This document shows, one piece after another, positions 11,355 to 22,652 of a stretch of 64,000 nucleotides of DNA. Position numbers and translations under genes: made by a program. Each line of letters begins with the position of its first letter. The first letter of the stretch is position 1. The DNA comes from Trichosphaerium sp. ATCC 40318 (Eukaryota; Discosea; Flabellinia; Trichosidae): NCBI GenBank assembly GCA_038496445.1, contig JALMLS010000065.1:186001-250000 (forward strand), written 5' to 3'. The notes below the pieces were generated by a model. The model was given only the letters and a program-made list of their open reading frames with translations. It did no database searches and was not told the origin of the DNA.

Positions 11355-12081
11355 GCCTTAAAAATAATAAAAAACAGACATCTACTTATAGACAATTTGT
11401 TTCGTATATTGTTGCATGTAGATAAATCGACCAAACCAAATTGTTTTCTTAGCGCAGTCTGAAACAGCCACACAAAGAGTTTAACTTTTGTACTTAATTG
11501 AAATTAGCCAGCAGCTTCTTTGTTCTGTAACACCACAGCCATTTGCCGGTAGAAAGGTTAGTCTTAAAGGTCTTTTACCTAGCAAGTCTCAGCAAGTGAC
11601 AGCCAGGTTTTAAAGTTAGCAATGGAATGGTTCGTTGAACTAATTCGCAAGACAAAGCTTAATTTAAGTGAATATATGAATAATTTACGACGGAAGTACC
11701 CGTTTTATAAAATGCGAGCTGCAGTTTTTGGGCCTTCTTTTGAACAGTATGTAGCCAAGGAGAATCGAAATTGGCCGAAAAAGCTAAACGGTGGTTCTTA
11801 ACGCAAGAAAAACGAGAATTTAACTGAAAAAGCGGGGACGGCGTGCGAGCTAGCAGGCGCAAGTTTGACAATGCCGCAGAAGCGCCAAGGTGCAGTTATA
11901 TCAAGCCAGGTCCAAGCTTGACGTCGGAGACATATAGTGAATGCACCTGAACAGGTTCGCTCAGGAAAAGTTCAATGAACGCACGTGTTGACGCAACATT
12001 TCACATGAAATTCACATCCGAGACCAATAAAAACATTTTTCATAAACCACAAACATCAAACAAAGCAACAACGTTTCCTTG
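11355..12081. other. Intergenic with a coding relic upstream of protease copy 1
   Basis: From about 11624 the plus strand reads MEWFVELIRKTKLNLSEYMN followed by NLRRKYPFYK and further to VAKENRNWPKK, then a stop. A related stretch lies upstream of protease copies 2 and 3 (about 16740-16930 and the mirrored 30120-30310), with HKTKQSLSEYLNNQKTGF and KAKRYFSSQEKREFN. It looks like a decayed gene that travelled with the protease. I do not recognise the family. Confidence 0.4.
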
Positions 12082-14196
12082 ATGCGTTTGGTAATCTTAG
12101 CAACGTTTTTGATACTATCTCTTTATTCACAAAGTGCATACTCGCAAGGCCATCGTGTAACAGCAAAAACTCATGGATGCACATTGGTAAGTGATAGAGC
12201 TAGGCTTCATTCTGTTTGCCGGATTGTTTAAATCTTCCGTTTAATCGTTTCGTAGGATGAAGCATTACAAAGTGTAAGAGAGATGGCTGTATCAAAATGT
12301 CAAAGTGTTTGTGACTCAACACTTGCCACTTCATGCACTAATATCATTGTTGGTACCCTTGGTACTTGCAGTCTACGCCGTTTGTATTTGAATCAAATCG
12401 CAATTGGAGATACAAAAATTGATGGCAAGGAAGTTTGTTTTGATGCAAACAATGTACCTACAGTACCGTATCCTGTTCGAAGTATATGCGATTGCGAATG
12501 TAGCTGCGATACCTTGGGTCTTGGAAAACTATCGAGTATTCTTGATAACATTGTGCCAAAAGATAACAAACCAATCAAAATAACTGATGATTTGATGGTA
12601 AGCCTTCGGTTGTTCTCTCGTTTTGCTTTTTCGCTGACATTGTTTTCTTAGGCTACTCCTGTTGGCATGGGGAAACTTGTTGATAAGCGTATTGAAATGC
12701 CAACAGGCAAGGCTGACGCTTTCGATAGTACAGCGACAGATGGTAGTACAGAAACAGGTAAGTTTGGTTTTCTTTGTTATTTACATCTTCTAACAAACCT
12801 TTGTAGATAAGACAGACTTACAAAGTAAAACAAGATTGCTTGCTTTCAACTCTGGTACGATTAATTAGATTATCGGATTACTAGCCTTTCAAGTCTAACA
12901 ACAGAATTTAGGAACAAAGGTTGAGTGGGAGATTGAAGTTGGATCGAACTTGTTTGAAAAAATTAATCGTTTGAGAGATGGATTAACTGGTGCTATGGTA
13001 TGTAATACTACTTTAGTCTTTATATTTGATGTATCGCTAACACAGCATAGAAAGCCCACACAATACCTTCATATGAAAATGGTGCACCAACAAAACGAGG
13101 ATGGAGTAATGCAGATGATTCCAGAATCCTTAGAGAACCAACAACACTTTGGCCTTGGAGGTACAATCACGTTTTTATTTGACGTACTTTCAAACTCACT
13201 CACATGGATTTAGAACAATATCTGACTTTGGAAGATGTACTGGTACTATGATTGGACCAAGACACGTTCTCACAGCAGGTATTCTTTTAAACAACCACTA
13301 ATATCAAAATCTCTCGTTTTAACTTTGTTGTGAATAGCACACTGTATCAATGCTCAAGGAACAAACAACTGGTTTACTGTTACCGTCATTCCTGGAAGAA
13401 ATGAAAACTCGGGTACAAATCGACCATATGGACAATCAACGATCACTGTAAACTTTGAACCTGGTGATCCATTCAGATGGTATTTTACACCTGCAGAATG
13501 GAGGTACGCAACAACATTGAAACCATTCTTGATATTCATTGACATTTATGTTAGGAATCCAGCTATTTCCGGATATACTGCAACCCAATACGACTGGGGT
13601 ATACTTGTCTTACCAGATAGAATTGGAGAGCTTACAGGATGGATGGGTACATCTTTATACAATGTATCATTTGTTGCTGACTATTTGTGTTAAAGGATAT
13701 GTCGCCAAACCTGCTTCATCTTTGGGAAGTTTGTATCATTACAACAGAGGATATCCTGTATGTGACTCGAGTAATTCACCATCTCCAACATGTATTGATG
13801 GTGCTTTGTATGGAGATACCAAAGAGTGTGAACTTAGTCAATACAACTTCATAGCAAATGGATGGAACAGGGTAAGTTAGCAGCTCAACATTCAGCCAAA
13901 ATGCGTCGAGCTTATATATCTATTATTAGGTTGTAAGAACAAATTGTGACATGAATGGTGGACACAGTGGATCTGCTTTGTATCATTATCATGGCCCTGA
14001 TTCCGTTCCAGTAGTGGCAGCTGTTGCTGTATGGCAACATTGTTCAATATGTACTGCAGGTGATTTCAAATCCTTTTCTGTAGTACCTCTTAAATGTTAA
14101 CGTCTCCCCTTAGGCGATAATTTCGTGAACACAGCCAAACGACTGACACCTTCAGATATCAGTACAATAAGTTTCTTCAGAGAATGGAAACCGTAA
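12082..14196 (+). CDS. V8-like secreted serine protease, copy 1 (frame break)
   Basis: ATG at 12082 with signal peptide MRLVILATFLILSLYSQSA; stop 14194-14196 after FFREWKP. A cysteine-rich N-terminal region (KCQSVCDSTL, ICDCECSCDTLGLG) precedes the catalytic domain. The triad is visible: His in LTAAHCINAQG (formed across an intron), Asp in YDWGILVLPDRIGE and Ser in NGGHSGSALYHYHG. This is the pattern of glutamyl-endopeptidase/V8-like chymotrypsin-fold proteases. A second cysteine-rich loop (CDSSNSPSPTCIDG...CELSQY) lies between Asp and Ser. About ten introns, two of them flanked by near-identical sequence in the other copies. Problem: at about 13690-13697 it has GTGTTAAAGG where copy 3 has GTGTGTTAAAGG, giving a stop after VADYLC. 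Unless this is a sequence error, copy 1 is cut before its serine. Confidence 0.78.
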
Positions 14197-14585
14197 TTTA
14201 AAAATACTAAAAATAAATAAACACCAGCATACTCCTTAATATGATATTGGTTTATTGGCTAAGTAGCGAAGTGGTCTATACCTCCTTTCGGTGTAGCTGT
14301 AAGCTAGACTTCCTTTCATATTGCCACATATTGTGAGACGCAGGCTCTAACATTTCAAAACCTAAAGCCACCAAGGCGTTTGAATATGATTTCATTGTTA
14401 CATATTCCATTGAATACCTTTTAAAGCGGTAAGAAAAAGCACCACAGATGTAGAAGTACATCTCTCATTGAGTAAGTAGCTAATATGACTAATATACAAA
14501 AGCTAATAAATCGGCCAGCACACGAAAAATGTGAAAAAAATGAGAAAAAAAAACAGTGGATTATTTGGAAAGGCATCTGTATTTA
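14197..14585. other. Intergenic 3' region of protease copy 1
   Basis: The first 45 bases are the shared 3' flank of the protease family (TACTAAAAATAAATAAACA). The minus strand at 14276-14461 has an open frame (MKSYSNALVALGFEMLEPAS) with no family match or splice support; I treat it as unassigned. Confidence 0.4.
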
Positions 14586-15685
14586 TTAATAGCATAGATT
14601 TGGTAGTATTTGTACTGCTGTACCAACGTGCAAGTATACACCGAACCTGTACGAATCTTCACTAATTTTGGATTGAGAATTTTTTTCATTCACATGAAAT
14701 GTTACACACTTTTTGTTCATATCAAGTGTAACGCCAACAATATCATCTTTTGCACAACAGTTAATATAAACATAACAAGATTCATTTTCCTTCTGGCCTG
14801 GATGTGCTGAAACTGTAAATCCTTTAGATGGAACTACACCAATCAAAATATAATTAGGACTGCTGCTTTTGATAATCCTTGAAGGTAAGGTTAATTGATC
14901 AAGTAACAACAATACAATCTAACTGTACTTGAAAGCAGCGTAGTGAACTCCAGAACAGAATTCGCCTTCAACACAAATGCTACCGGCAGCTAAAGGTGTT
15001 TAATACTATATCAAAATACTACATGAATAGTACAGCTACTTGGGTTAGCGTACTTGGCAAAAGTATTGCCTCCATACACTCCAATAGAAGGGTGTTTATC
15101 CTTATCCGAAAATCGAAATGATTGCGCCTGAAATATTTGCAATTGAGATGCTAGCTTTTTAACACGTGATATCAGTTTGCTGACCTAAGAATAGTTACTC
15201 AACACAAGTAATATAAAGAGATATACTGTAGTTTCAATGATAGTTTCTCTATCTCCACTCGCAGTCAGTTTGAATGTAATTTCTTGACAAACACAGCACA
15301 TCAATTTCATCAACAACCAGCAATAACTCGCTTCCTTCAACTTTAACTGACAACGAGAGCCCTCCTTTCTAAACAACCGAGTTAAAAAACTAAGACAGCT
15401 CCTCAAAAAAAACGGTTTGAAACCTCCTCTCGCATTGAAATACAACAAGTATTATAAACGGCGTACTTTTGAGGCTGCAGCTTCAAATAATTTAACAACA
15501 CCATCTAACGTTCGACATTTGTATTTTATATCACCTTGTAATGCGTTGTCGCCTTGTAGAACACTCTCAAAGTGTTTGAAATCGGATACCGCTTGAATCT
15601 CCAATACATTGTCTCTTACAAACTTTACTGTGATCTCAAAGCCATTTCGCTCAAAAGAGAAGCTTGGTTTATTGTTTTCGGCCAT
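14586..15685 (-). CDS. SPRY-domain protein
   Basis: ATG at 15685 (MAENNKPSFSFERNGFEITV), stop at 14586-14588. The N-terminal part (to about residue 75) is unassigned. A helical stretch (VSKLISRVKKLASQLQIFQA) leads into SFRFSDKDKHPSIGVYGGN, then ICVEGEFCSGVHYAAFKY. The last exon has PNYILIGVVPSKGF, CYVYINC, DIVGVTLDMNKKCVTFHVNE and SYRFGVYLHVGTAVQILPN. The G-V-x-L-D-x(5)-V-T-F block followed by aliphatic strands is typical of SPRY/B30.2 domains, which bind protein partners, often for ubiquitin ligases. Exons between about 15180 and 15450 could not be joined with certainty (GLSLSVKVEGSELLLVVDEI is one). It is not related to the F-box-SPRY pair at 54-64 kb. Confidence 0.6.
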
Positions 15686-16600
15686 GTGGTGATGAGCACT
15701 GCTGTATTTAAAATATTTTTGAAAAATAGTCACGTGATTTCAAAAGGAACTGAACAAAACCGTAGGAACTGCCATTGAAATCTAGGGTACACTCAAGACT
15801 GAATAGCTAAACTGCCAGACTGACTTTTTAGCCAAAAAAATCCAGTTTCTGCCAGGTCTGACGGATGTGAACTGTGACACTTCTGACAAATCTTGCAATC
15901 TCACTTGTTGAATATGATCTACCCGAACGCCTGTAGCGGATCCATTCAAACCATGTAATTTAACAAACCCATAGTAAAATTGCTTATTTACATATTTGAC
16001 ATCTGGCAGTGTTTACATAGCCTACAGCAACGCTGGTGGTGTTTAATGTTATTACACCTCCCTCACTATTTGGTTGATGCTAGATCTCTTTTTGCTGGTG
16101 TGGTGTCAGCGCTTGTAAATTAATGATTTAAGCCATGGTCGAGGTATTGTAAATCTTGCTTATACCTTCATCTGTCAATTGAGTGAACGCCTAATAATGA
16201 TTTAACACCTTTGGTCAGTAACTGAGATTCATGTTAAGGATATTGAATATCTCCATCCAAAGCTACAACACCTTTATCAGTCATGTGACAATGCCCTAAA
16301 TTAATAATACGAACACCAACCAATGTGAAGAGCTTTATTGGTTATTCCACTGCTATTTTTAACATGTTTCAACTGTAATTGAATTATGTAAGCAACCATT
16401 ATTTGTCTTAGTAACCAATAGAGTCAAGGCTGCGTTAGAGTCACGACGTTGTAGTCTTCCTACCAATTGTAAGGTTTCTTGTGGTGAATTTGTAGGAGTA
16501 AGAGAACGAGAAGTTTCTAATGTCTTGGAACACTCTTCAAATCCTTCAGCCTTTGTAAATAAAAGGTATTATTTTGTATACGGTTGTTTAAATGGTGAAC
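15686..16600 (-). pseudogene. Decayed leucine-rich-repeat (F-box/LRR-like) gene
   Basis: The minus strand carries broken coding sequence in several frames. TLQLVGRLQRRDSNAALTLL, HNSITVETC and SSGITNKALHIG are followed by RIINLGHCHMTDKGVVALDG, ESQLLTKGVKSLLG and VHSIDDEGISKI. The recurring L..(I/V)...(S/T)(I/M)T(D/N)(K/E)G pattern is that of cysteine-type LRRs found in F-box/LRR proteins. Stops and frame changes interrupt it many times, so no working protein is likely. From about 16228 onward the same relic is present, inverted, at 30490-30823 as part of the arms of the large inverted repeat. Confidence 0.5.
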
Positions 16601-17184
16601 GGTTTACAGATCAACGACGGTTGTTCGCTTGTTAAAGACTTGCAAAGACAAGTGAGAGCATAAAAATGCTAGCATAGCAACAACAGATAGCTTTGCTTTG
16701 TCCAACTGATTAAATGCGCTTGCCAGCCATGAGATAGGTTCACGAAGAAATTCACAAGACCAAGCAAAGTTTAAGTGAATATTTAAATAACCAAAAGACC
16801 GGATTTGATCGGAAACAAACGAGACTGTTTTGCCTTCCATTAAATACTACGTAGCCAAGGTAAATCAGAAACAAGCAAAAAAAGCCAAACGGTACTTCTC
16901 CTCTCAAGAAAAGCGAGAATTTAACTGAAATAACAACGACGACGCCAAGGGACAAAAGAAGCAAGCTGACAACACTTCCCAGGGCTCCAAGGCAGACTAT
17001 TATCAAGCCAGACACATCGTTGAAGACCTACGAAAATACAGTGAATAAGCATGAACAAAACGCACAAATTTTTATTGAACACGTGTTGACGCAACTGTTC
17101 ACATGAAATTCACATCCGTTTCCAACAAAACCATTTTTCATAAACCTCAAACAACAAACAAAGCAGCAACAACAACTTTCTTTG
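16601..17184 (+). pseudogene. Unassigned coding relic upstream of protease copy 2
   Basis: Plus-strand fragments read INDGCSLVKDLQRQVRA, then HKTKQSLSEYLNNQKTGF and KAKRYFSSQEKREFN, with stops between. A related and more open version lies at about 11624-11800, and a mirrored copy at 29990-30440. Not recognised. The protease promoter must lie in its 3' part, near 17040-17180, where CACGTG occurs at about 17080. Confidence 0.35.
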
Positions 17185-19296
17185 ATGCGTTTGGTAATCT
17201 TAGCAACATTCTTAATACTATCTCTTTATTCACAAAGTGCGTACTCGCAAGGCCATCGTGTAACAGCGAAAACTTATGGATGCGCATTGGTAAGTACTAA
17301 CGCTCTAGCGTCATTTTCATTGCTTTGATTGTTTAATTATTCCGTTTAATTGTTTCGTAGGATGAAGCATTACAAAATGTAAGAGAGATGGCTGTATCAA
17401 AATGTCAAAGTGTTTGTGACTCAACACTTGCCACTTCATGCACTAATATCATTGTTGGTACCCTTGGTACTTGCAGTCTACACCGTTTGTATTTGAATCA
17501 AATCGCAATTGGAGATACAAAAATTGATGGCAAGGAAGTTTGTTTTGATGCAAACAATGTACCTACAGTACCGTATCCTGTTCGTAGTATATGCGATTGC
17601 GAGTGTAGCTGCGATACCTTGGGTCTTGGAAAACTATCGAGTATTCTTGATAACATTGTGCCAAAAGATAACAAACCAATCAGAATTACAGACGACTTGA
17701 TTGTATGTCTCATTTGCTTCACAGTTCGTTGACATAATTTTTCTTAGGCTACTCCTGTTGGCATGGGGAAACTAGTTGATAAGCGCATTGAGATGCCAAC
17801 AGGAAGGGCTGATGCTTTCGATAGTACAACAACAGATGGTAGTACAGAAACAGGTACATTTTATTGGTTGTTATTTACGTCTTCTAACAAACCCTTTGTA
17901 GACAAGACAGACTTACAAAGTAGAACAAGATTGCTTGCTTTCAACTCTGGTACGATAAAATTATATTATCAGAGTACTAGCCTTTCAAGTCTAACAACAG
18001 AATTTAGGAACAAAGGTTGAGTGGGAGATTGAAGTTGGATCGAATTTGTTTGAAAAAATTAATCGTTTGAGAGATGGATTAACTGGTGCTATGGTATGTA
18101 ATACTACTTTAGTCTTTATATTTGATGTATTGCTAACACAACATAGAAAGCCCACACAATACCTTCATATGAAAATGGTGCACCAACAAAACGAGGATGG
18201 AGCAATGCAGATGATTCCAGAATCCTTAGAGAACCAACAACACTTTGGCCTTGGAGGTACAATCACGTTTTTATTTGATGTACTTTCAAGAACTCATATG
18301 GTTTTAGAACAATATCTGACTTTGGAAGATGTACTGGTACTCTTATTGGACCAAGACACGTTCTCACAGCAGGTATTCTTTTAAACAGCCACTAATATCA
18401 AAACTTGTTGATTTAACTTTGTGAATAGCACACTGTATCAATGCTCAAGGAACAAACAACTGGTTTACTGTTACTGTCATTCCTGGTAGAAATGAAAACT
18501 CGGGTACAAATCGACCATACGGACAATCAACAATTACTGTAAACTTTGAACCTGGTGATCCATTCAGATGGTATTTTACACCTGCAGAATGGAGGTACGA
18601 AACAACATTGAAACCACCATTCTTGATATTCATTGACATTTATGTTAGAAATCCAGCTATTTCCGGATACGCTGCAACACCATACGACTGGGGTATACTT
18701 GTCTTACCAGATAGAATTGGAGAGCTTACAGGATGGATGGGTACATATTTCTACATGTATCGTTTGTTGCTGACTATTTGTGTTAAAGGATATGTTGCCA
18801 AACCTGCTTCATCTTTGGGAAGTTTGTATCATTACAACAGAGGATATCCTGTATGTGACTCGAGCAATTCACCATCGCCAACATGTGTTGATGGTGCTTT
18901 GTATGGAGATACCAAAGAGTGTGAACTTAGTCAATATAGCTCCATAGCAAATGGATGGAACAGGGTAAGCAAGCAACTCATTTCTGCCAACTGTATTTAT
19001 AATCTTGTATTGTACTTATCGGTACTTGTAGGTTGTAAGAACAAATTGTGATATAAGTGGTGGACACAGTGGATCTGCTTTATATCACTATCATGGTCCT
19101 GATTATGTACCAGTAGCGACAGCCGTTGTTGTATGGCAACATTGTACGATATGTACTGAAGGTAAGTCTGAACCATCTTAAACCTGTTTCATTAATGTTA
19201 ATCCCTCCTCTAGACGACAATTTTGTGAACACAGCCAAACGACTGACACCTTCAGATATCAGTACAATAAGTTTCTTCAGAGAATGGAAACCGTAA
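17185..19296 (+). CDS. V8-like secreted serine protease, copy 2
   Basis: ATG at 17185 with signal peptide MRLVILATFLILSLYSQSA; stop 19294-19296. Same domain plan as copy 1: cysteine-rich N-terminal region (CQSVCDSTLATSC), GTKVEWEIEVGSNLFEKINR, KRGWSNADDSR, then LTAAHC (His), YDWGIL (Asp) and ISGGHSGSALYHYHG (Ser). In the loop after GWMGT it differs from copy 3 by a net change of three bases, reading YFYMYRLLLTICVKGYV, so the frame stays open although the loop sequence is wholly changed. This copy therefore looks able to encode a full protease. It lies on the left arm of the inverted repeat, opposite copy 3. Confidence 0.82.
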
Positions 19297-19535
19297 TTTA
19301 AAAATACTAAAAATAAATAAACACAGCATACTCTTAATGATATTTTATTCATAAATAAAACTCATCGAAACTTCTTCGTTTTGAATGTACTCTGGTTTGT
19401 TAACTCTGTACCAGTAACATTTTTTACGCGAAAATTGCCTGCAGTGAAGTCTTTTTTGACATTTAGAGCCAATCACGTGACAATTTTCTAGACTTTCAAG
19501 TCATGTTCACAAATATCAACAAAACCGCTTGAAAA

Positions 19536-19730
19536 ATGTCTTATAGCTATTCGGCATCACGTACTGGTAGTAGTCGCGACATAAGAATGCACAGTTACGC
19601 AAACCAAACCAAACCCACTACTAGGCAACAAAACCAACAAGTAAGGTTGATTGCCAGAGAACGCGATAAAAATCTGCAAAACAAATCCCAAATGACTTTT
19701 ACAACTTTAATACATACAAGGGTGTTATAA
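19536..19730 (+). CDS. Small Ser/Gln-rich open frame, doubtful
   Basis: Open frame of 64 residues starting MSYSYSASRTGSSRDI and rich in Ser, Thr, Gln and Arg, with a CACGTG about 60 bases upstream. No family recognised and no splicing support. It could be a small gene or a chance frame in the 515-base gap between protease copy 2 and the kinase. Confidence 0.22.
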   Translation: MSYSYSASRTGSSRDIRMHSYANQTKPTTRQQNQQVRLIARERDKNLQNKSQMTFTTLIHTRVL

Positions 19731-19811
19731 GCAGTGCTCATACAAAGCAGGGAAGAGGGGTTACGTTTGATTGATTACATTTTGATTAAACTGCGATATT
19801 ATATTATTACT

Positions 19812-22064
19812 TTACTCCTCTGCAGTCTCTTGTTGACCATCAGCAGAGTAAGTGAAGTTTAGCCAACTCTCATCAACTTCTTGCTCTGTTGAATCTTCTA
19901 AAAAAAACGTGAGCGACCATTAACCACCGAATAAAGAAGCAGTAAAAAATGTTTTTCCGTTCAAAAACAAGCTTATTCAAAAGAAACTTGTACTAACCCA
20001 TTGGATCTTCTTCGTCATCCTCTGAGTCTAGTTCTAACGTAGGCTCTTCAGCTGTGAACGCTGGATCAATATTACCAGTATCCATTTCACCTTTAACCTA
20101 AAAAGAAACAAATCAGAACAGTCTTCTTTTTGAAATAAAAAAAGAAAAACACGACGTACATCTGGTACAAATGGTGGTTTGATAGCTTTCTTTAGCAACA
20201 ACTCCCAGTCAATACCCGCAAAGTATGGGTGCGAGCGTATTTCAGATGGATTCTGCATGCGTGTTTCAGAATCACGATCAAGAAGCTAATTATAATTAAT
20301 CCATAAGAAATAAACAAGCTGGTCCAACAAAAACCGCATACCCTCTCTAAAAGATCCCTAGCATCTGGGGATATGCTCGATGGAATCTTGAGCTCAGATG
20401 TCAAGATTTTAGCATACATTTGCTGGACATCTTCAGAGTAAAATGGAGGAAGTCCTAAAAAATAATTTAGATTGTTTTATTTAAAGAAAGAAGCATACCA
20501 GTCAACATTTCGAATACTAGTGTACCAAATGACCACCAATCTACTGCTTTACCATAACCATGTCCTTCAAGAACCTTAAAAGAATAAAAGTGAGCTTCGT
20601 AGTGCAAACCAAAAATAAATACCTCAGGAGCTAGGTACTCTGGTGTTCCACAAAAGGTACCAGTCCTCGATTCAGGATCGTATAATCCTTCCTTAGATAG
20701 ACCGAAATCTGTCATTACAATATGACCACGAGAGTCAAGAAGCAAATTCTCTGGTTTCAAATCACTAGATAACAATAAGTAAAAGAATCAAAACAATAAT
20801 CAACACGACACGAAAAAGAGCGGTTGATATCACGTACCGGTATATGACACCATTATCATGTAAGTACTCTAATCCAGCAGATATTTCAGCAGCATAGAAT
20901 CGTACACGTTCCTAATAAGAGTAAACACTCGCGGACAGAGTAAAAGGGATTTTACAAATAAGAAAAAAAAAACATTTAAACTGAATTCCTTTTCCGCGTT
21001 TAAAAAGCGGGTAGCTTCCTCAAAACAAAATTCCTTTTAGAATGGTGTTGGTCAGTACCTCAGAGAATTGTTTCTCGCGTTGTAAGTGGTAGAAGAGCTC
21101 ACCACCGTTAATATAATCCATAACAAAGTATAATTTCTCTTCGTCTTGGAAAGAATAATGCAAGTTTACGAGGAAAGGATGTTTTAAACGCATTAAAATA
21201 CTCTTTTCTGCTTTTGTATGCTGTACTTCATTCCTTTTCATGATTTTCTTTTTGCTCAAAACTTTAATGGCAAATACCCTATCTGGAATATCCTTCTTTT
21301 TGCATAGAAGAACCTAGGTTAAACAATGTAAGAATTCATTGCTCTGATTAATCAAATAAGGGTAAAGGGTTCGTTGGTGTTTTCTTTTTGCTAAATAGCC
21401 CGTTGAATAGGCTTTAGAAATTATGTATGTATGCGCCAGCGTACCTTTCCAAAGCTTCCTTTTCCGACAACCTTTAAAAGCTGAAAATCATCGGCTGTGA
21501 CGCGTCTGCTATCATTTGAAGTGACTGATGCGCTGGTATTACGCTAAATAAAGTTTTAGCTAATGATATGGTTTGCTAGTTTCTAAAAGATGCGTGTTAA
21601 ACGCAGAGGGAGTCTCACCTTCTCTACACCTTTTTTAGCAGGGCGAACTGCGCTGTCTTTTACTCTGTTAAGTTTTTCAACCCAGTCCGTCATCTCTGGT
21701 ACTGTCTCTGAGCACATATGGTACGTGCGCTCCGGTGTGACTATCTCGAAGCAGTTCTTTTTCTTATTATACACGCAAGGCCCAATTTTTGTTGCTACGC
21801 GGAGGTTGACCTCCCCACATTTATATTTCTTGTCCTAAGCAACATTAAACACCTCATGAAACGATCACAAAGTGCTCTTTCTTTTCTTGCCATTTTGCGT
21901 TAATAGTGCAAAATAGACCTCACAGACGCTCATAGATAAAAGAAACGTACGTCTTTTTTATAGTAGGAGATTGAGTCTCCATCAAGGACACACCAACGCC
22001 TTTTCCAGCTCTTGTAGCGTCCACCTTCTTTCGTTAGCCAACTGGCATGTATGATCTCCGCCAT
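19812..22064 (-). CDS. Akt/PKB-like AGC kinase with N-terminal PH domain
   Basis: ATG at 22064, stop at 19812-19814. Residues about 1-105 form a PH domain: [20 protein letters not shown] then [17 protein letters not shown], ending [14 protein letters not shown]. The basic K(x)nKRRW strand fits phosphoinositide binding. The kinase follows: [15 protein letters not shown] (Lys), [54 protein letters not shown], and the T-loop [13 protein letters not shown] with its PDK1-site Thr. The AGC tail has [16 protein letters not shown] and a hydrophobic motif WLNFTY near the C-terminus; no clear TP-type turn motif is seen between [14 protein letters not shown] and the end. It should act downstream of PI3K lipids at the membrane. 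About nine short introns. It is single copy inside the spacer of the inverted repeat. Confidence 0.9.
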
Positions 22065-22652
22065 AAGTTATTTTTGTGCTTTTGAAACTGCTAGTAATTC
22101 TTCGAGTTTGAAAACGTCAGACCAGGCGTAAAAATACGATTATGTTGAATTGGTTACTCCGCACGCGCCAAGTACTTATTTACACCAATTACCATTTGTT
22201 TTGCGGTTTGCATAATTTGTTGTTACCAAATTAAACAATAGCTGTTTAGTATTGCCGTACTTCCTTATGAAACACTCAAGATATCGTTATAAACGCGCGC
22301 GGTGGTCCTAAAACAATTTTGTTTTTTGCAAAAAAATGCTCAACTTTTGATTGTTTTCTATTATTCTGACAGAAGGGACCTCAAGCATCTCTTCCCAAGT
22401 GCACTTGCGCGATATACTTTACAAGTAGTGGATTTAGCCCAAAAATGGAATTTTACGCGTTTATTCTATCCAAACATACTGACTCATGTGTACCCTTTTA
22501 TCGAATGAATTTATAACGCTAGATCAGCAAAAGGTAGTTCTTGTCATTACGCTTCGTTTTGTTAGTGATCGTTTAGCACGTGACGCAAACAAGTTTGAAT
22601 GTCTAAGTCACGTTGTGCACAGTTTATTTTTACTACTTCCAGTTACATCGAC
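22065..22652. other. Divergent promoter region, kinase / coactosin-like gene
   Basis: About 590 bases between two divergent starts. GC-richer patches (CGCGCGCGG near 22297) and a CACGTG near 22577 are the only features noted. Open frames here have no protein-like character. Confidence 0.45.

Larger units (their letters stand above)
16228..19337. repeat. Left arm of a large inverted repeat
   Basis: About 3.1 kb matching, in reverse complement, about 27665-30823. It holds the 3' part of the LRR relic, the unassigned relic, protease copy 2 and its 3' flank. Within the protease exons long stretches are identical (17388-17732 against 29310-29654); the relic parts are more diverged. The spacer of about 8.3 kb holds three intact single-copy genes. 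Confidence 0.8.

Noticed and set aside
13660-13700. A 32-base intron (GTATCATTT...TTAAAG) to rescue protease copy 1
   Set aside because: It has GT..AG ends, but the join leaves the next exon in the wrong frame; copies 2 and 3 read straight through this segment.
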